DNA of 64,000 nt from Arthrobacter alpinus (GTDB lineage: Bacteria; Actinomycetota; Actinomycetes; Actinomycetales; Micrococcaceae). A model generated the notes under the pieces. It saw nothing but the letters and a program-made list of their open reading frames with translations, was not told the DNA's origin and made no database searches. Location: assembly GCF_001294625.1 (NCBI RefSeq), contig NZ_CP012677.1, forward strand, positions 186,001-250,000, given 5' to 3'. Within the stretch, counting starts at the first letter, position 1, and every line of letters begins with the position of its first letter. The translations under genes were made by a program, and so were the position numbers. This document shows positions 17,506 to 26,421 of this stretch, piece by piece.

Positions 17506-17570
17506 TCCACATCACTACTGCACCTCCAAACTTTTTTGGTCCTCTTATTTGCCTTAGGAGCATTACTCCC

Positions 17571-19109
17571 ATGAACGCATCACCCCTCCAGCCACGTATC
17601 GGCATTGGCGGCATGTCCATCGAAGCGTCCAACTTCTCCCCGCACCGATCGGGTTTTGAAGCATTCAACTTCACTAAGGACGGCGTGCTGCTTTCGCGTT
17701 ACACGGCGCTAACCCCCGGTCATGAGAACCACGATTCGGCTGTGGCCGACGTGGCGATCTGGGTTCCGCTGGTGCACGCGCGCTCGCTGCCTGGCGGCAT
17801 GGTGCAACCGCAGGTCTATGAGGCGCTGAAAGCCGAATTGATAGAGATGATCCACGCACAGGGCCCGTTCGACGGTTTCTTCTTGGACATCCACGGCGCC
17901 ATGACGGTGGTCGGGTACCAGGACGCCGAAGCGGACCTGACCAGTGCCGTTCGCGAGGCCCTAGATGAGGAAAGTACCAGAGCCGGAACTCCTCGCACGC
18001 TAATTTCAGCCACCATGGACCTACACGGTAACGTCTCAGCTGATTTGGTTCAATATTGTGATTTGATCACCTGCTACAGAATGGCACCCCACGAGGATGA
18101 GCAAGACACTAAGACCCGTGCGATGACGAATCTGATCAAACGGTTGGTTGAGGGAACCGGTGCCCCTGCCAAAGCCTACGTACGCATCCCAGTGCTGCTG
18201 CCCGGAGAAAAGACTTCCACCCGGCTGGAACCGGCTAAGGGAATCTATGAAGCAATTCTGCCGATTGAAGCCTCCGCGGGTATCGTCGATGCCTCGATCT
18301 GGGTAGGCTACGCGTGGGCAGATGAACCGCGTTGCTACGCCTCCGTGGTGGTTACTGGAGATAACGCAGAACTCGCAGCAACTAAGGCTACCGAGCTAGC
18401 CACCAGCTACTGGGATGCCCGTGACGACTTCGAATTCGTAGCTCCTGCTGCAGATTTGGACACGTGCCTGAACGCAGCACTGGCCTCGGATGCAAAACGC
18501 CCCTACGTGCTCTCAGATTCGGGCGATAACCCGACAGCTGGCGGGTCGGGAGATGTGACTTGGACGCTGACTCAACTGGTCAATGACCCGCGTTTTGGCG
18601 AAGGTGGCCAACGTACCGTGGTGGCATCCGTCTTTGATAAAGATGCCGTCGCGGCTTGCTTCGCTGCCGGTTTGGGCGCGAAGATCGAGGTTTCTGCCGG
18701 CGCGCTGGTTGACCACGTGCATTCGGGCCCCATAGTGCTTCGCGGCACCGTGCTCCATCTGACCGAAGGGGATGCCACTTCCGGCCGTGTCGCCGTCGTT
18801 AGGGTTGGATCAATCGAGGCCATCATCACCGAACGCCGCAAGCCGTACCACCAGATCGCCGACTTCGTCGCCGCCGGGCTCACCGTCACGGATGCGGACA
18901 TTGTCGTGGTTAAGATTGGCTATCTTGAGCCCGAGCTCTTCGAGTTGGCAGCTGACTGGATGCTGGCGCTGACTCCTGGTGGAGTGGACCAAGATTTGGC
19001 TCGCCTCGGACACAAGAACATTGAACGTCCAATGTTCCCGTTCGACACCGGCATGCCTGCCCCGGATCTTACCGCCAGGATCTTTGCCTCCATCCCTGTC
19101 GGCGCATAG
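17571..19109 (+). CDS. M81 family metallopeptidase (microcystinase C / MlrC-like)
   Basis: The 512-residue protein has the M81 N-terminal domain (GIGGMSIEASNFSP; DGFFLDIHGAM; TMDLHGNVS; APHEDEQDT, giving His/Asp metal ligands) and the MlrC C-terminal domain (SDSGDNPTAGGSGD near residue 315). The founding member, MlrC, cleaves linear microcystin fragments containing beta-amino and D-amino acid linkages; most homologues have unknown substrates. It sits 65 bases after the ROK regulator and 3 bases before cutC. Its position opposite a peptide-type importer suggests it cleaves an unusual imported peptide or amide. Confidence 0.88.
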   Translation: MNASPLQPRIGIGGMSIEASNFSPHRSGFEAFNFTKDGVLLSRYTALTPGHENHDSAVADVAIWVPLVHARSLPGGMVQPQVYEALKAELIEMIHAQGPFDGFFLDIHGAMTVVGYQDAEADLTSAVREALDEESTRAGTPRTLISATMDLHGNVSADLVQYCDLITCYRMAPHEDEQDTKTRAMTNLIKRLVEGTGAPAKAYVRIPVLLPGEKTSTRLEPAKGIYEAILPIEASAGIVDASIWVGYAWADEPRCYASVVVTGDNAELAATKATELATSYWDARDDFEFVAPAADLDTCLNAALASDAKRPYVLSDSGDNPTAGGSGDVTWTLTQLVNDPRFGEGGQRTVVASVFDKDAVAACFAAGLGAKIEVSAGALVDHVHSGPIVLRGTVLHLTEGDATSGRVAVVRVGSIEAIITERRKPYHQIADFVAAGLTVTDADIVVVKIGYLEPELFELAADWMLALTPGGVDQDLARLGHKNIERPMFPFDTGMPAPDLTARIFASIPVGA

Positions 19110-19112
19110 CCC

Positions 19113-19940
19113 ATGGCTAAGCTTGAGATTGCGGTCCAGGACGCAGCAGGTGCGAAGATCGCGATGGAAAACGGCGTGGACCGCGTCGAATTGTGTACGG
19201 CTTTGAGTATGGGCGGATTGACGCCGTCATTGGGTACCATCGAGCAAGTGCTGGCGGTCGGCATCGACGTCCACGTACTGATTCGTCCCCGAAGTGGAGG
19301 CTATGTATATACGCCTGCTGAAGTCGAGCTCATGGTCGCAGACATTACTCATGCTGCCCGTGCCGGCGTTGCCGGGATCGTCATCGGCGCTCTTACCGAG
19401 GGTGATAAAGCACTGGACTTGCCGGTGCTGGCGGTCTTGAGCAAGGCAGCGCATCTAGTTAATCCAGACATAGAAATCACAGTCCACCGATGCGTGGATG
19501 TGCTGCTGGCAAACGATATCCCGGTACACGAGCTCGTCGCCCAACTGCGAGAGCTTGGTGCTGCGCGAATCCTCACTTCTGGCGGCACATCATCCTCACT
19601 GGCAGGAGCAGAGGTCCTTCGCATGCTGCAGGTGGAATCTGCCGGTAGCCCAGAGATTCAAGCTGGCGGCGGCGTGAAAATTGAGGACATTCCGGCGCTG
19701 GCCGGATTGGACGCCATTCACCTGTCTGCACGTACACGAACCGTGCGGGGTTCCAGCGGACCCGGTGGTGGAGAATCAGCATTTGATGTCACTTGCCCTA
19801 ATCTTGTAATCGCAGCGGCTTCGGCCATCGAGGAACATTCCATGGCCTCGCGCAACAGGGTGAGGTTTCCTGAACAGTTGACCAGCGGTGAGCCGTTCGA
19901 TGCAGCAGGGTATCTCCCCTGCAGTGTTCGCCTTCGGTAG
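19113..19940 (+). CDS. cutC: CutC family TIM-barrel protein
   Basis: The 275-residue protein matches the CutC family: EIAVQDAAGAKIAMENGVDR and VELCTALSMGGLTPS at the start, VLIRPRSGGYVYT, GIVIGALTEG, TVHRCVDV and ARILTSGGTS. The fold is a TIM barrel. Copper homeostasis was proposed early for CutC but is poorly supported, and no metal genes are near here. Its tight coupling to the M81 gene (3-base gap) and linkage to an ABC importer and ROK kinase suggest a metabolic role in this pathway. Confidence 0.88.
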   Translation: MAKLEIAVQDAAGAKIAMENGVDRVELCTALSMGGLTPSLGTIEQVLAVGIDVHVLIRPRSGGYVYTPAEVELMVADITHAARAGVAGIVIGALTEGDKALDLPVLAVLSKAAHLVNPDIEITVHRCVDVLLANDIPVHELVAQLRELGAARILTSGGTSSSLAGAEVLRMLQVESAGSPEIQAGGGVKIEDIPALAGLDAIHLSARTRTVRGSSGPGGGESAFDVTCPNLVIAAASAIEEHSMASRNRVRFPEQLTSGEPFDAAGYLPCSVRLR

Positions 19941-20165
19941 TCAGACGGGCGACGTGCCCGCGCTGGCTGTGGGGTCGCGGTCCTCCTGGGCTGACATTCG
20001 TATGCAGTGTTCTGCCGAACCCATGAGATATGCGATTCGTTCGCCTGATCCTACATTGAAGATGTCTTGCATCTGATGTGTCTCAAGACTCGAGGCCTAA
20101 GAGCAGTCATGCGCTCCAGACCGTACTTGCCGGGTTGCGGTGCGCCCTAATCCTTCAGGCCACCT

Positions 20166-20236
20166 GTAACTCATCATTGTCAATGCAAAGCGGAGGGCGT
20201 TCCCAGCAAACAGTCGTTGCAAGTTTGGTTATACAG
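20166..20236. repeat. Dispersed degenerate repeat, copy C (short)
   Basis: Shares TCAATGCAAAG and flanking bases with copy B at 37477-37665, and about two thirds of positions across the stretch. It lies in the 461-bp gap between cutC and the hypothetical gene at 20402. Apart from this and a weak GCCACCC...GGGTGGT pairing, I see nothing in that gap. Confidence 0.4.
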
Positions 20237-20401
20237 CCACCCTGGTGGGAACTTTGGGTGGTTGGACGACACTGGTTCCGTTGATGGGACCGCTTGTTAG
20301 CTCCGCTGGTTTCGAATGGCGAACGATGGAGCCGTTGATTTTCTATGTCTTGAATTGCGGGTGCTCGCGGGTACCGATGTTTGACGTGGTGGTTTTCTTT
20401 T

Positions 20402-20779
20402 TTAGATGTCATGGTCGTCGGGCCCGTAGATGAAGGCTTTGGCGTAATCAACTGCTTTTTTGAAGGCTTGGTTGCGCAAGGTGATGTGTTCGGTTACTGG
20501 GGATTCGAGATAGTCGGTGATTCCTGGCCGGAGCAACCAAATATCACCTGCCGGGGGTAGGTAGAAGACGGTGAAGGAGCGGTTGGTCTCATCGTTGGCC
20601 CATACGGGTACGACGGCTACTGCTGCGCCGGTGTCGACATTGATCCATTGAGCGCGGGGGAGTGGTTGCGCCTGCACTTCGGGGTCGAGGAAGGGTGCGG
20701 TTCCTTTGCCCCAGCGCTGTTCGAAGCGTTCGTTGAAGGCCGGTAGCAAGGGAGAGTCGTAACGACGCCATGCACTCAT
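20402..20779 (-). CDS. Hypothetical protein, 125 residues
   Basis: No family recognised. The product is soluble, begins MSAWRRYDSPLLPAFNERFE and is rich in aromatic residues and Pro, with no signal peptide or membrane segment. A strong AGGAGG ribosome-binding site lies about 11 bases upstream of the ATG, which supports a real gene. It stands alone between two non-coding stretches. The 529 bases on its right (20780-21308) hold only a CGGCCCCGG/CCGGGACCG hairpin near 21134-21162. Confidence 0.6.
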   Translation of the reverse strand: MSAWRRYDSPLLPAFNERFEQRWGKGTAPFLDPEVQAQPLPRAQWINVDTGAAVAVVPVWANDETNRSFTVFYLPPAGDIWLLRPGITDYLESPVTEHITLRNQAFKKAVDYAKAFIYGPDDHDI

Positions 20780-21308
20780 TTGAAATGCACCTCCTGGTAG
20801 GTGGTTCCTACCACAACGAATTGATGATTGACGCAGGCTTTCTGTGGGTTGCTGTTGATCTGTTATCTGGTTCTTGTCCCGGTGAAGGTGTTACTGGTCC
20901 GGGTAGCAAAGGTTCTAATTTGGTGGTGATTGTGACGTTCGCTGAGTGCTTGTTGGCTTGTATGGGCGAGTAGATCTTTAGCGTCCATAATCTGCTTGCG
21001 CGTTTGCGCACTCAGCGATGGTGGCGACCCTCCTGGGGGGTCCTCAGGTGGGGCTTCTAAGTTGCTTAGAGTTCGACTGGCACCGATAATTCGTGGCTGC
21101 ACTGTCGCTGTGCGGTGATGGTGGTTGGATGGGGGCGGCCCCGGCTGTGTTACCGGGACCGCCGGTGATGGTTCAACGTAGCGACGGTTTTTTATCGGGC
21201 GCGGTTTGCGCAGTGGTTACCTTCCTATCTATCGGCTCTGTGCTGTTTGTTGTCCCTACAGATGCAATGTTTTCCGTTCGTGGATGGGACGTGTGGGTCT
21301 TTGAGCGT

Positions 21309-21731
21309 TTAGGCGTTGATCGCTTGGCGCTTCTTATCTTTAGTGTTGATAGAGATTTTACGTGGCTTGGCCTTCTCAGCCACCGGGATCCGCAGGCTCA
21401 GCACACCGCTGTCATAGTTCGCTTCGATATTCTCCGTGTCCAAGTTCTCACCTAGAACGAGTTGCCGGCTGAACACTCCACGCGGTCGCTCTGCAGCGAG
21501 CATTTCCACCGTCCCATCCAGATCTGTTCGTTCTGCCCTGACGGTGACGACATTGCGTTCCACATCTAGGTTGATGGAGTCTGGGCTAACGCCTGGTAGG
21601 TCAAACTCGACTTCAAAGGTGTCCCCATTTCGCCATGCATCCATGGGCATGGCCGCGGGCCGGTTAGTCGTCCCCAGCACCTGTTGGGCGATCCGGTCAA
21701 GTTCACGGAACGGATCTGTACGCATCAACAT
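21309..21731 (-). CDS. Small heat shock protein, Hsp20/alpha-crystallin family
   Basis: The 140-residue protein has an alpha-crystallin domain at about residues 33-125 ([54 protein letters not shown]) with short N- and C-terminal tails. Such proteins form oligomers that hold unfolding proteins in the cytoplasm. It is divergent from an HspR-type regulator with a 9-bp inverted repeat between them, so heat-inducible derepression is likely. The first ATG (21731) is used; an internal Met two codons later is possible. Confidence 0.93.
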   Translation of the reverse strand: MLMRTDPFRELDRIAQQVLGTTNRPAAMPMDAWRNGDTFEVEFDLPGVSPDSINLDVERNVVTVRAERTDLDGTVEMLAAERPRGVFSRQLVLGENLDTENIEANYDSGVLSLRIPVAEKAKPRKISINTKDKKRQAINA

Positions 21732-21774
21732 GGTTAGTCACTCCTTGTTAGTGTCACATTAATCTTCTGTAGTG

Positions 21775-21799
21775 ACCTCTCAGATCTATGCTGAGAGGT
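21775..21799. promoter_or_regulatory. HAIR-like operator for HspR
   Basis: ACCTCTCAG, a 7-base spacer, then CTGAGAGGT: a perfect 9-bp inverted repeat between hsp20 and the HspR-like gene. The HAIR element bound by actinobacterial HspR is an inverted repeat with the same 7-base spacing (CTTGAGT-N7-ACTCAAG). The arm sequence differs, so this is a lineage-specific variant at best. Confidence 0.65.
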
Positions 21800-21880
21800 A
21801 TAGATTTTTTATAGCATGAATGAGAAGCTGATGCAAGAGAACTTTTCATGGACCTTCCAGGACAAGCCCGAGGAGTGCTG

Positions 21881-22177
21881 ATGGTGAGCGAACAGCCACG
21901 AACCCGCGGGGTGTATGCCATCTCCGTGGCAGCGGAAATCGTAGGAATGGGACAGCAGAACCTTAGGCTCTACGAACGCAACGGTCTCGTTGAACCTGGA
22001 CGCACCGATGGAGGAACGCGCCGATACAGTGAAAATGACTTGACCACGCTGCGCAGAATAGCCGAGCTGCTCGCTCTGGGACTGAATCTTTCCGGGATCC
22101 GTCTGGTTTTGGCTCTTGAAATCGAAAACACGGCTCTGAAAACAGAACTTTCTCACCGCGCCCGAAGACCAACATAA
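21881..22177 (+). CDS. hspR: HspR-like MerR family transcriptional regulator
   Basis: The 98-residue protein is a MerR-type winged helix: YAISVAAEIVGM, NLRLYERNGLVEPGRT, GGTRRYSENDLTTLRRIAEL, then a GLNLSGIRLVLALE dimerisation helix. This is the HspR subgroup that represses heat-shock genes, in some species with DnaK as co-repressor. The ATG at 21881 has an AGGAG box 6 bases upstream; the ATG at 21848 is less likely. Divergence from hsp20 and the shared inverted repeat suggest it controls both genes. It is not next to dnaK here. Confidence 0.85.
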   Translation: MVSEQPRTRGVYAISVAAEIVGMGQQNLRLYERNGLVEPGRTDGGTRRYSENDLTTLRRIAELLALGLNLSGIRLVLALEIENTALKTELSHRARRPT

Positions 22178-22265
22178 ACGCCAGTAGTACCGAAAGACTT
22201 GGAATCCGTTTGGGGTGTTCTTGAGTTGCGGTATAGCGGGCTCGAGAGTTAAAACAAAATCTGGT

Positions 22266-22929
22266 TTACTCATCACGCTGCATCACGGCAACCAATATCT
22301 TCTCGGTGCGGCCGCGCCAGTCGGGAAGTGCCATATCCAGTGCATCTAGTCGCCATGGTCGCAGTGTTTTCTCAGCTCTCTTTTGATGTTGGCCGTGGAG
22401 CCAAAAAACCTAGTGTGTGCTCGCGCTCAGTTTCATAAGCCCTGTACCTGGGCAGCTGGCCAACGGCTACGATGCAGTCCCGGAACTCGGTGAGCCGAGT
22501 AAGCCATTGTTGGTCAAGTTCTTGTTGCCGGTTGGATGTGAGCCAACCGGGGAGACTGCACAGAAGAAATATTTTTGGTGTTGACAGGTTCCCGTGGTGG
22601 TAGGGGCGTCGTTGCTCGCGCAGCCAGATGTGGAGGGATCTCTCAACCGTGTCACCGTCATGGTGGGGGGGCGGTCGTGTTCGGCAAAAAAGATCTTGCG
22701 CTTCCTTCATTCGCCGGCGCCATCCAGTGCTGGGGCTGGCAGGATCCCTCGCGGCAAGGGCTGCCTCATGTCTTTCGCGGAGTCCGGGTTGGTAATATTC
22801 GTGGACTTGGTGGTGCCGGTCGACGGTGTTGCGCTGATGGTGACAGCGATCGGCTATTTCGCGCACGGCAAGACCGGCTGCGTACATCAGGTCCCATTCG
22901 GGATGCCTCGAGATTTCCCAGCCGCCCAT
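22266..22929 (-). pseudogene. Helicase-associated-domain protein, frameshifted in a T6 run
   Basis: The first frame (MGGWEISRHPEWDLMYAAGL onward) has a helix-turn-helix start and helicase-associated repeats such as WLREQRRPYHHGNLSTPKIF and LPGW. It stops at 22372 after an atypical tail. Moving one frame at the T6 run restores a typical repeat, FWLHGQHQKRAEKTLRPWRL, and then DALDMALPDWRGRTEK, ending at TAA 22266. A five-T run would keep one frame, so a one-base insertion is the simplest explanation. The family is frequent in Arthrobacter; its function is unknown. Programmed slippage or a sequencing error are alternatives. Confidence 0.75.
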
Positions 22930-23166
22930 GCCAGAGACACTAGCCCATAGCCCCGTGCTGGACCAGAGCTGCTATGCAGCTGTGGATATCTTGGGCGGGG
23001 CGGGCCACACCGTGCTGTGAAAAGGGTTCCACTTACCGCTACGACTCCCACATGTGTGGATGACCTGTAGTGCAATTTAGTCCCGAATAAGGGCAGCTCT
23101 TCCCGCCATTTTGTCTGACTTTTGACAACGTGCAGCTGATGTGGTGTCCGGGCGTTTTTGCGTTTA

Positions 23167-24415
23167 CGTCCAGCTGTGTGGTGGAGTTTGCCTCGACACC
23201 GTGCGGGTCAGTTTTTTGATTATGTTGCAGTGAGTTCTGGGAGCAAAATCGCTTCCACTACGTGGGCTGTGGGTGTGGTGTGCATGGCCTTGAGTTCGGC
23301 CATGGAGGTTTCGCAAGAGGTAGCGTCGGTCCCCGGCTTCCCATTCGTCATGTTGCTCGACGAGGACGGCTCCGGCGAGCCGCAACAAGGCTGCGGGGTT
23401 GGGGAAGACCCGGACGACGTCGGTGCGTCTTTTGATTTTCTTGTTCACCCGTTCCATGGGGTTCGTGGACCAGATCTGGCGCCAGTGCCTGGCCGGGAAG
23501 CCGGTGAACGCGAGCACGTTACGCATGAAATGCACCCGGCAGCGCTGCCAACCCGCACCTTGGAACACCGTGGAGATGGCCTTCTTCAAGCCATTGTGGG
23601 CATCGGAGATAGCCAGCTTCACCCCGTCCAGTCCACGGGCCTTTAGCGACCGCAGGAACGAGGTCCAGAACCCCTCGTTCTCGCTGTCTCCGACATCGAA
23701 GCCCAAGACTTCCCTGCGCCCGTCAGCGGCCACACCGAAGGCGACCACGACCGCCTGGGACACGACCCGGTGCCCGACCCGTGCCTTGCAGTAGGTCGCA
23801 TCAAGGAACACGTACGGGTAGTCCATGGCCGAGAGATCCCGGTCCCGGAAAGCACCGACCTCATGGTCCAGGTCCTCACAGATCCGGGACACCTCGGACT
23901 TGGAAAATCCCTGTATCAGCCCCGAGCGCCTTGACCAGATCATCGACCTTGCGGGTGGAGACACCGTGCAGGTAGGCCTCCATCACCACGGCGTAGAGTG
24001 CCTGATCCACGCGGCGCCGGCGCTCCAGCAACGCAGGGAAGAACGAGCCGTTGCGCAGCTTGGGGATCTTCAGGTTCAGGTCCCCGGCGGTGGTCGTCAA
24101 CGTCCTGGGCCGGGACCCGTTGCGCTGGATTGTGCGGGCCTCGGAGCGTTGGAATGGGGCAGCACCGATCAACGCGGTGGCCACGGCCTCGATGAGCTAC
24201 TGATACAGCGTTTCGGTCGCGGTGCGGATACGGTCGGAGACATCGGTGAGTTTAAGTTGGCCATGCAGGTCGAACAAGGCAGACTGGTCTAGAGCCATCG
24301 TGTGTTTGTGTCCTTTGTGAGTTCTTTGATCGGTACTCACTGACCATCGCACGATGGCTCTTCACATCAGAAATCCGATGCTCAGCAACCGGAAACTACA
24401 CCACTCCATGGGACG
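23167..24415 (-). mobile_element. Decayed IS256-family element
   Basis: The ends form imperfect inverted repeats of about 25 bp. The right end reads inward GGAAACTACACCACTCC near 24391-24415, and the left end is its relaxed complement at 23167-23192. The element holds one broken transposase gene. No target duplication is visible. The 237 bp to its left (22930-23166) contain nothing I recognise. Confidence 0.7.
23220..24298 (-). pseudogene. IS256 family transposase pseudogene
   Basis: Reading from ATG 24298 gives MALDQSALFDLHGQLKLTDV and then an amber stop (LYQ-stop-LIEAVATA). After that come the first domain, a +1 shift near 23910 in a T4 run, and the catalytic core with all DDE residues: YVFLDATY, AISDAHNG and STNPMERVNKKIKRR. 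A third lesion, another extra T near 23290, precedes the true tail that ends at TAA 23220. The core also jumps from NVLA straight to FPARHW; full-length relatives have about 60 more residues there (from memory). The gene is dead. Confidence 0.85.
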
Positions 24416-24589
24416 TAACCGCGTGTTGTGCCGCTGGGGGAGTCCTGATGGGAAGGGTTTACTTTTTTGGACGTGGAGCAAGGCCCTGTCTGTCGTACCG
24501 ATTTTCCAGCCGCTGGGGTCATTGCGTAAATTACAGCGCATCTTTGTTATGAAACCCGTAGGTGGTTCCAGCGAATCACTCATCGTGAT

Positions 24590-24880
24590 TCATCCGCAGG
24601 GTTTACCCTGCCGTGCCCAGGAATCTCGGACGATAGTTTCGAACAGGTCATTGTCGATCCCGTCTAAACGGGTGGTGTAGGGGCAACTCTTCCCCACCCG
24701 ATGGGGGCCCAGCTTCTCGAAACGCGGATCGGGATCGTAGGCGTTGTAGAGCCCGTAAACGGACAGTGCTGCTGACCTCGGTGACAATCCGATAACCAGT
24801 GAGTCACCCTCATGGCCAGAGGCGTAGCGCTAGTGGTAACTACCAAACCCGATTATTGAACCGGACTGCCCGGTCGGTAT
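24590..24880 (-). pseudogene. DUF1801-domain protein, truncated
   Basis: The minus strand encodes IIGFGSYH, an in-frame stop, then RYASGHEGDSLVIGLSPRSA and LGPHRVGKSCPYTTRLDGID. This is the core and end of DUF1801 (YdhG-like) proteins. The N-terminal third is missing and a TAG interrupts the GSYHY block. The rest of the 743-bp gap (24416-25158) shows no gene. No function can be claimed for the fragment. Confidence 0.6.
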
Positions 24881-25093
24881 CTGATTGACGGGTTGCTATG
24901 GCTGGATCATGGTGGCGGGCCATTTGAGTTCACGACGGCAGCTGGGGTGCTGGTCCCGTCTCGCGCGTCATCGAGGCAGGGGGGCACATGGGCATCGATT
25001 TTTGGTGGGGACACCGTATGTTTGGGCGGTCCCACTGGCCAGGCAGGCGGAAGCAGGACGCACCCCTATGGGTTTCATGGAACGAACAATGAA

Positions 25094-25144
25094 CGCAACG
25101 CAGCAGGTGCCGCACCCATAGGGTGCAGCACCTGCTGCGTTGCG
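25094..25144 (-). terminator. Terminator of the zinc operon
   Basis: CGCAACGCAGCAGGTGC at 25094-25110 is an exact complement of the segment at 25128-25144. The inner part also pairs (GCACCC-ATA-GGGTGC), giving one long hairpin 15 bases past the aztD1 stop. Confidence 0.8.
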
Positions 25145-25158
25145 GGGCGGCGGGGCCG

Positions 25159-26367
25159 CTAGTGAGCTCCGACGCTGACGGCAACTTCGTTGGGGACAAC
25201 GTCCATTTTTTTGGAGGCCTTGACCTTTCCGGTGATGAGGTCCACGGCGTGAACGGTGTTCGCCGCGGGTTCAGTGACATAAGCGGTGTTGCCATTGACG
25301 GTGATTGCGGGGTGGGCATCCTGCCACTCGACGGGGCCGTCCCACCCAGCGATCACAGGGAAAGTATTGACGATCTTTCCATCGTTCGGGTCAAGGACGT
25401 GGATGGATCCGTCCGTGGAAAGGATGTAGGCCAGGTCCCCGGGGCCCCGGGCAACGTCTCGAAACGTGTAATTGACATTGCTGGGAAGTTGCACCACGTT
25501 GTAGCTTTTCTTCTCGGTGTCGATCAGGGCCACGGAGTTGAGCAGGTACCCTTCGGCGTCGGGATCATTCTTGTAGTCGCCAACTACAACGGGGCTGGTT
25601 TCCGAGACATAGGCGTTCCCCATCCGGCCGTATTTGTCCGGTGCGGTGAACTTGTGGAACCTGCGCTGGTGGTACATCAGTGCGCCGTCCTCGCAACCGA
25701 AGATCACGGCTTCATCAGCGGCAGTTCCCTCGCCGTGGATCCCGGGGCATTGTTTGCTCTCCGCGAAGGAATGCCAATGGTCCTCGTGGGCCTCCAGCGC
25801 AACGGCTCCGGAGCGTGAGGTCTCATCGCCGACTGTGGTGAGCAGTGTCCCGTCCGCCAGCACGATCGACACGCCATGGTGGGCCGAATCGGCCGTGTAC
25901 GTCCGCGTCTGCGGCAATGCACCGCTGGCTTGTGCCAGCTCGTCGGTATTCAGGATGGTCGTGGTGCCGGTTCCGTCGTCGAAGAGGACCGTATTGCCGG
26001 CATGCCGGACTACATGGCCTGGCGCGGTTGCTTCGACCACCAGGTCGGTGAGCTTGGGTTTGGCCATGTCGAGCAGCTGGAAGCCGGCCTTCGTGGTGAC
26101 GAAGACGTGCCGGCCGTCGCCGGCTGCGTTGAGTCTGGTGAACTCCTCGGAATCAATAGTTGTCACGAGCTCCAGGCTGGTGCCGTCCAGGATGCTGATG
26201 CTGCCCGCAGAAGAGACGGCAATACGGCCGTGGGCGTTATCGGAACCGCCGGACGCCGCGGCATTTGATCCGGCTGTGCCGGATGCGTTGCCGCAGGCAG
26301 TGGCCAGAAGCGCGATTCCTGCGAGAACGGCGGTGACGCCGATGCGGGCTTTTCTTGTGTGGACCAT
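25159..26367 (-). CDS. aztD: AztD-like zinc chaperone lipoprotein, copy 1
   Basis: The 402-residue protein has a lipobox (LLATACG, Cys25) and a beta-propeller-like repeat structure, as in AztD, the secreted zinc chaperone that loads AztC. Likely zinc-site motifs are ALEAHEDHWHSF and CPGIHGEGTA, followed by IFGCEDGAL. It lacks the HGDHSHYY segment found in the neighbouring copy 2. It is the last gene of the aztB-aztD2-aztC-aztD1 run, 54 bases after aztC, and is followed by a strong terminator. Expression is probably zinc-repressed through the upstream Zur-like site. Confidence 0.85.
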   Translation of the reverse strand: MVHTRKARIGVTAVLAGIALLATACGNASGTAGSNAAASGGSDNAHGRIAVSSAGSISILDGTSLELVTTIDSEEFTRLNAAGDGRHVFVTTKAGFQLLDMAKPKLTDLVVEATAPGHVVRHAGNTVLFDDGTGTTTILNTDELAQASGALPQTRTYTADSAHHGVSIVLADGTLLTTVGDETSRSGAVALEAHEDHWHSFAESKQCPGIHGEGTAADEAVIFGCEDGALMYHQRRFHKFTAPDKYGRMGNAYVSETSPVVVGDYKNDPDAEGYLLNSVALIDTEKKSYNVVQLPSNVNYTFRDVARGPGDLAYILSTDGSIHVLDPNDGKIVNTFPVIAGWDGPVEWQDAHPAITVNGNTAYVTEPAANTVHAVDLITGKVKASKKMDVVPNEVAVSVGAH

Positions 26368-26421
26368 GGGTTGTTTCCTCGTTTTTATTTTTTGGGTGCA
26401 AGTGCTGTTGTGTGGGCGTAC

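Noticed and set aside
19113..19940. CutC as part of a copper resistance locus
   Set aside because: No copper ATPase, chaperone or copper-responsive regulator is near; the gene is coupled to a peptidase and a sugar-type regulator.
22200..22265. Second HAIR-like site (CTTGAGT near 22219)
   Set aside because: One arm matches HAIR, but the possible partner (GCTCGAG) is 13 bases away, not 7, and it lies downstream of hspR.
23220..24298. IS256 frameshifts as pure sequencing error
   Set aside because: Homopolymer errors could explain single extra T bases, but not the amber stop and the apparent loss of about 60 residues as well.
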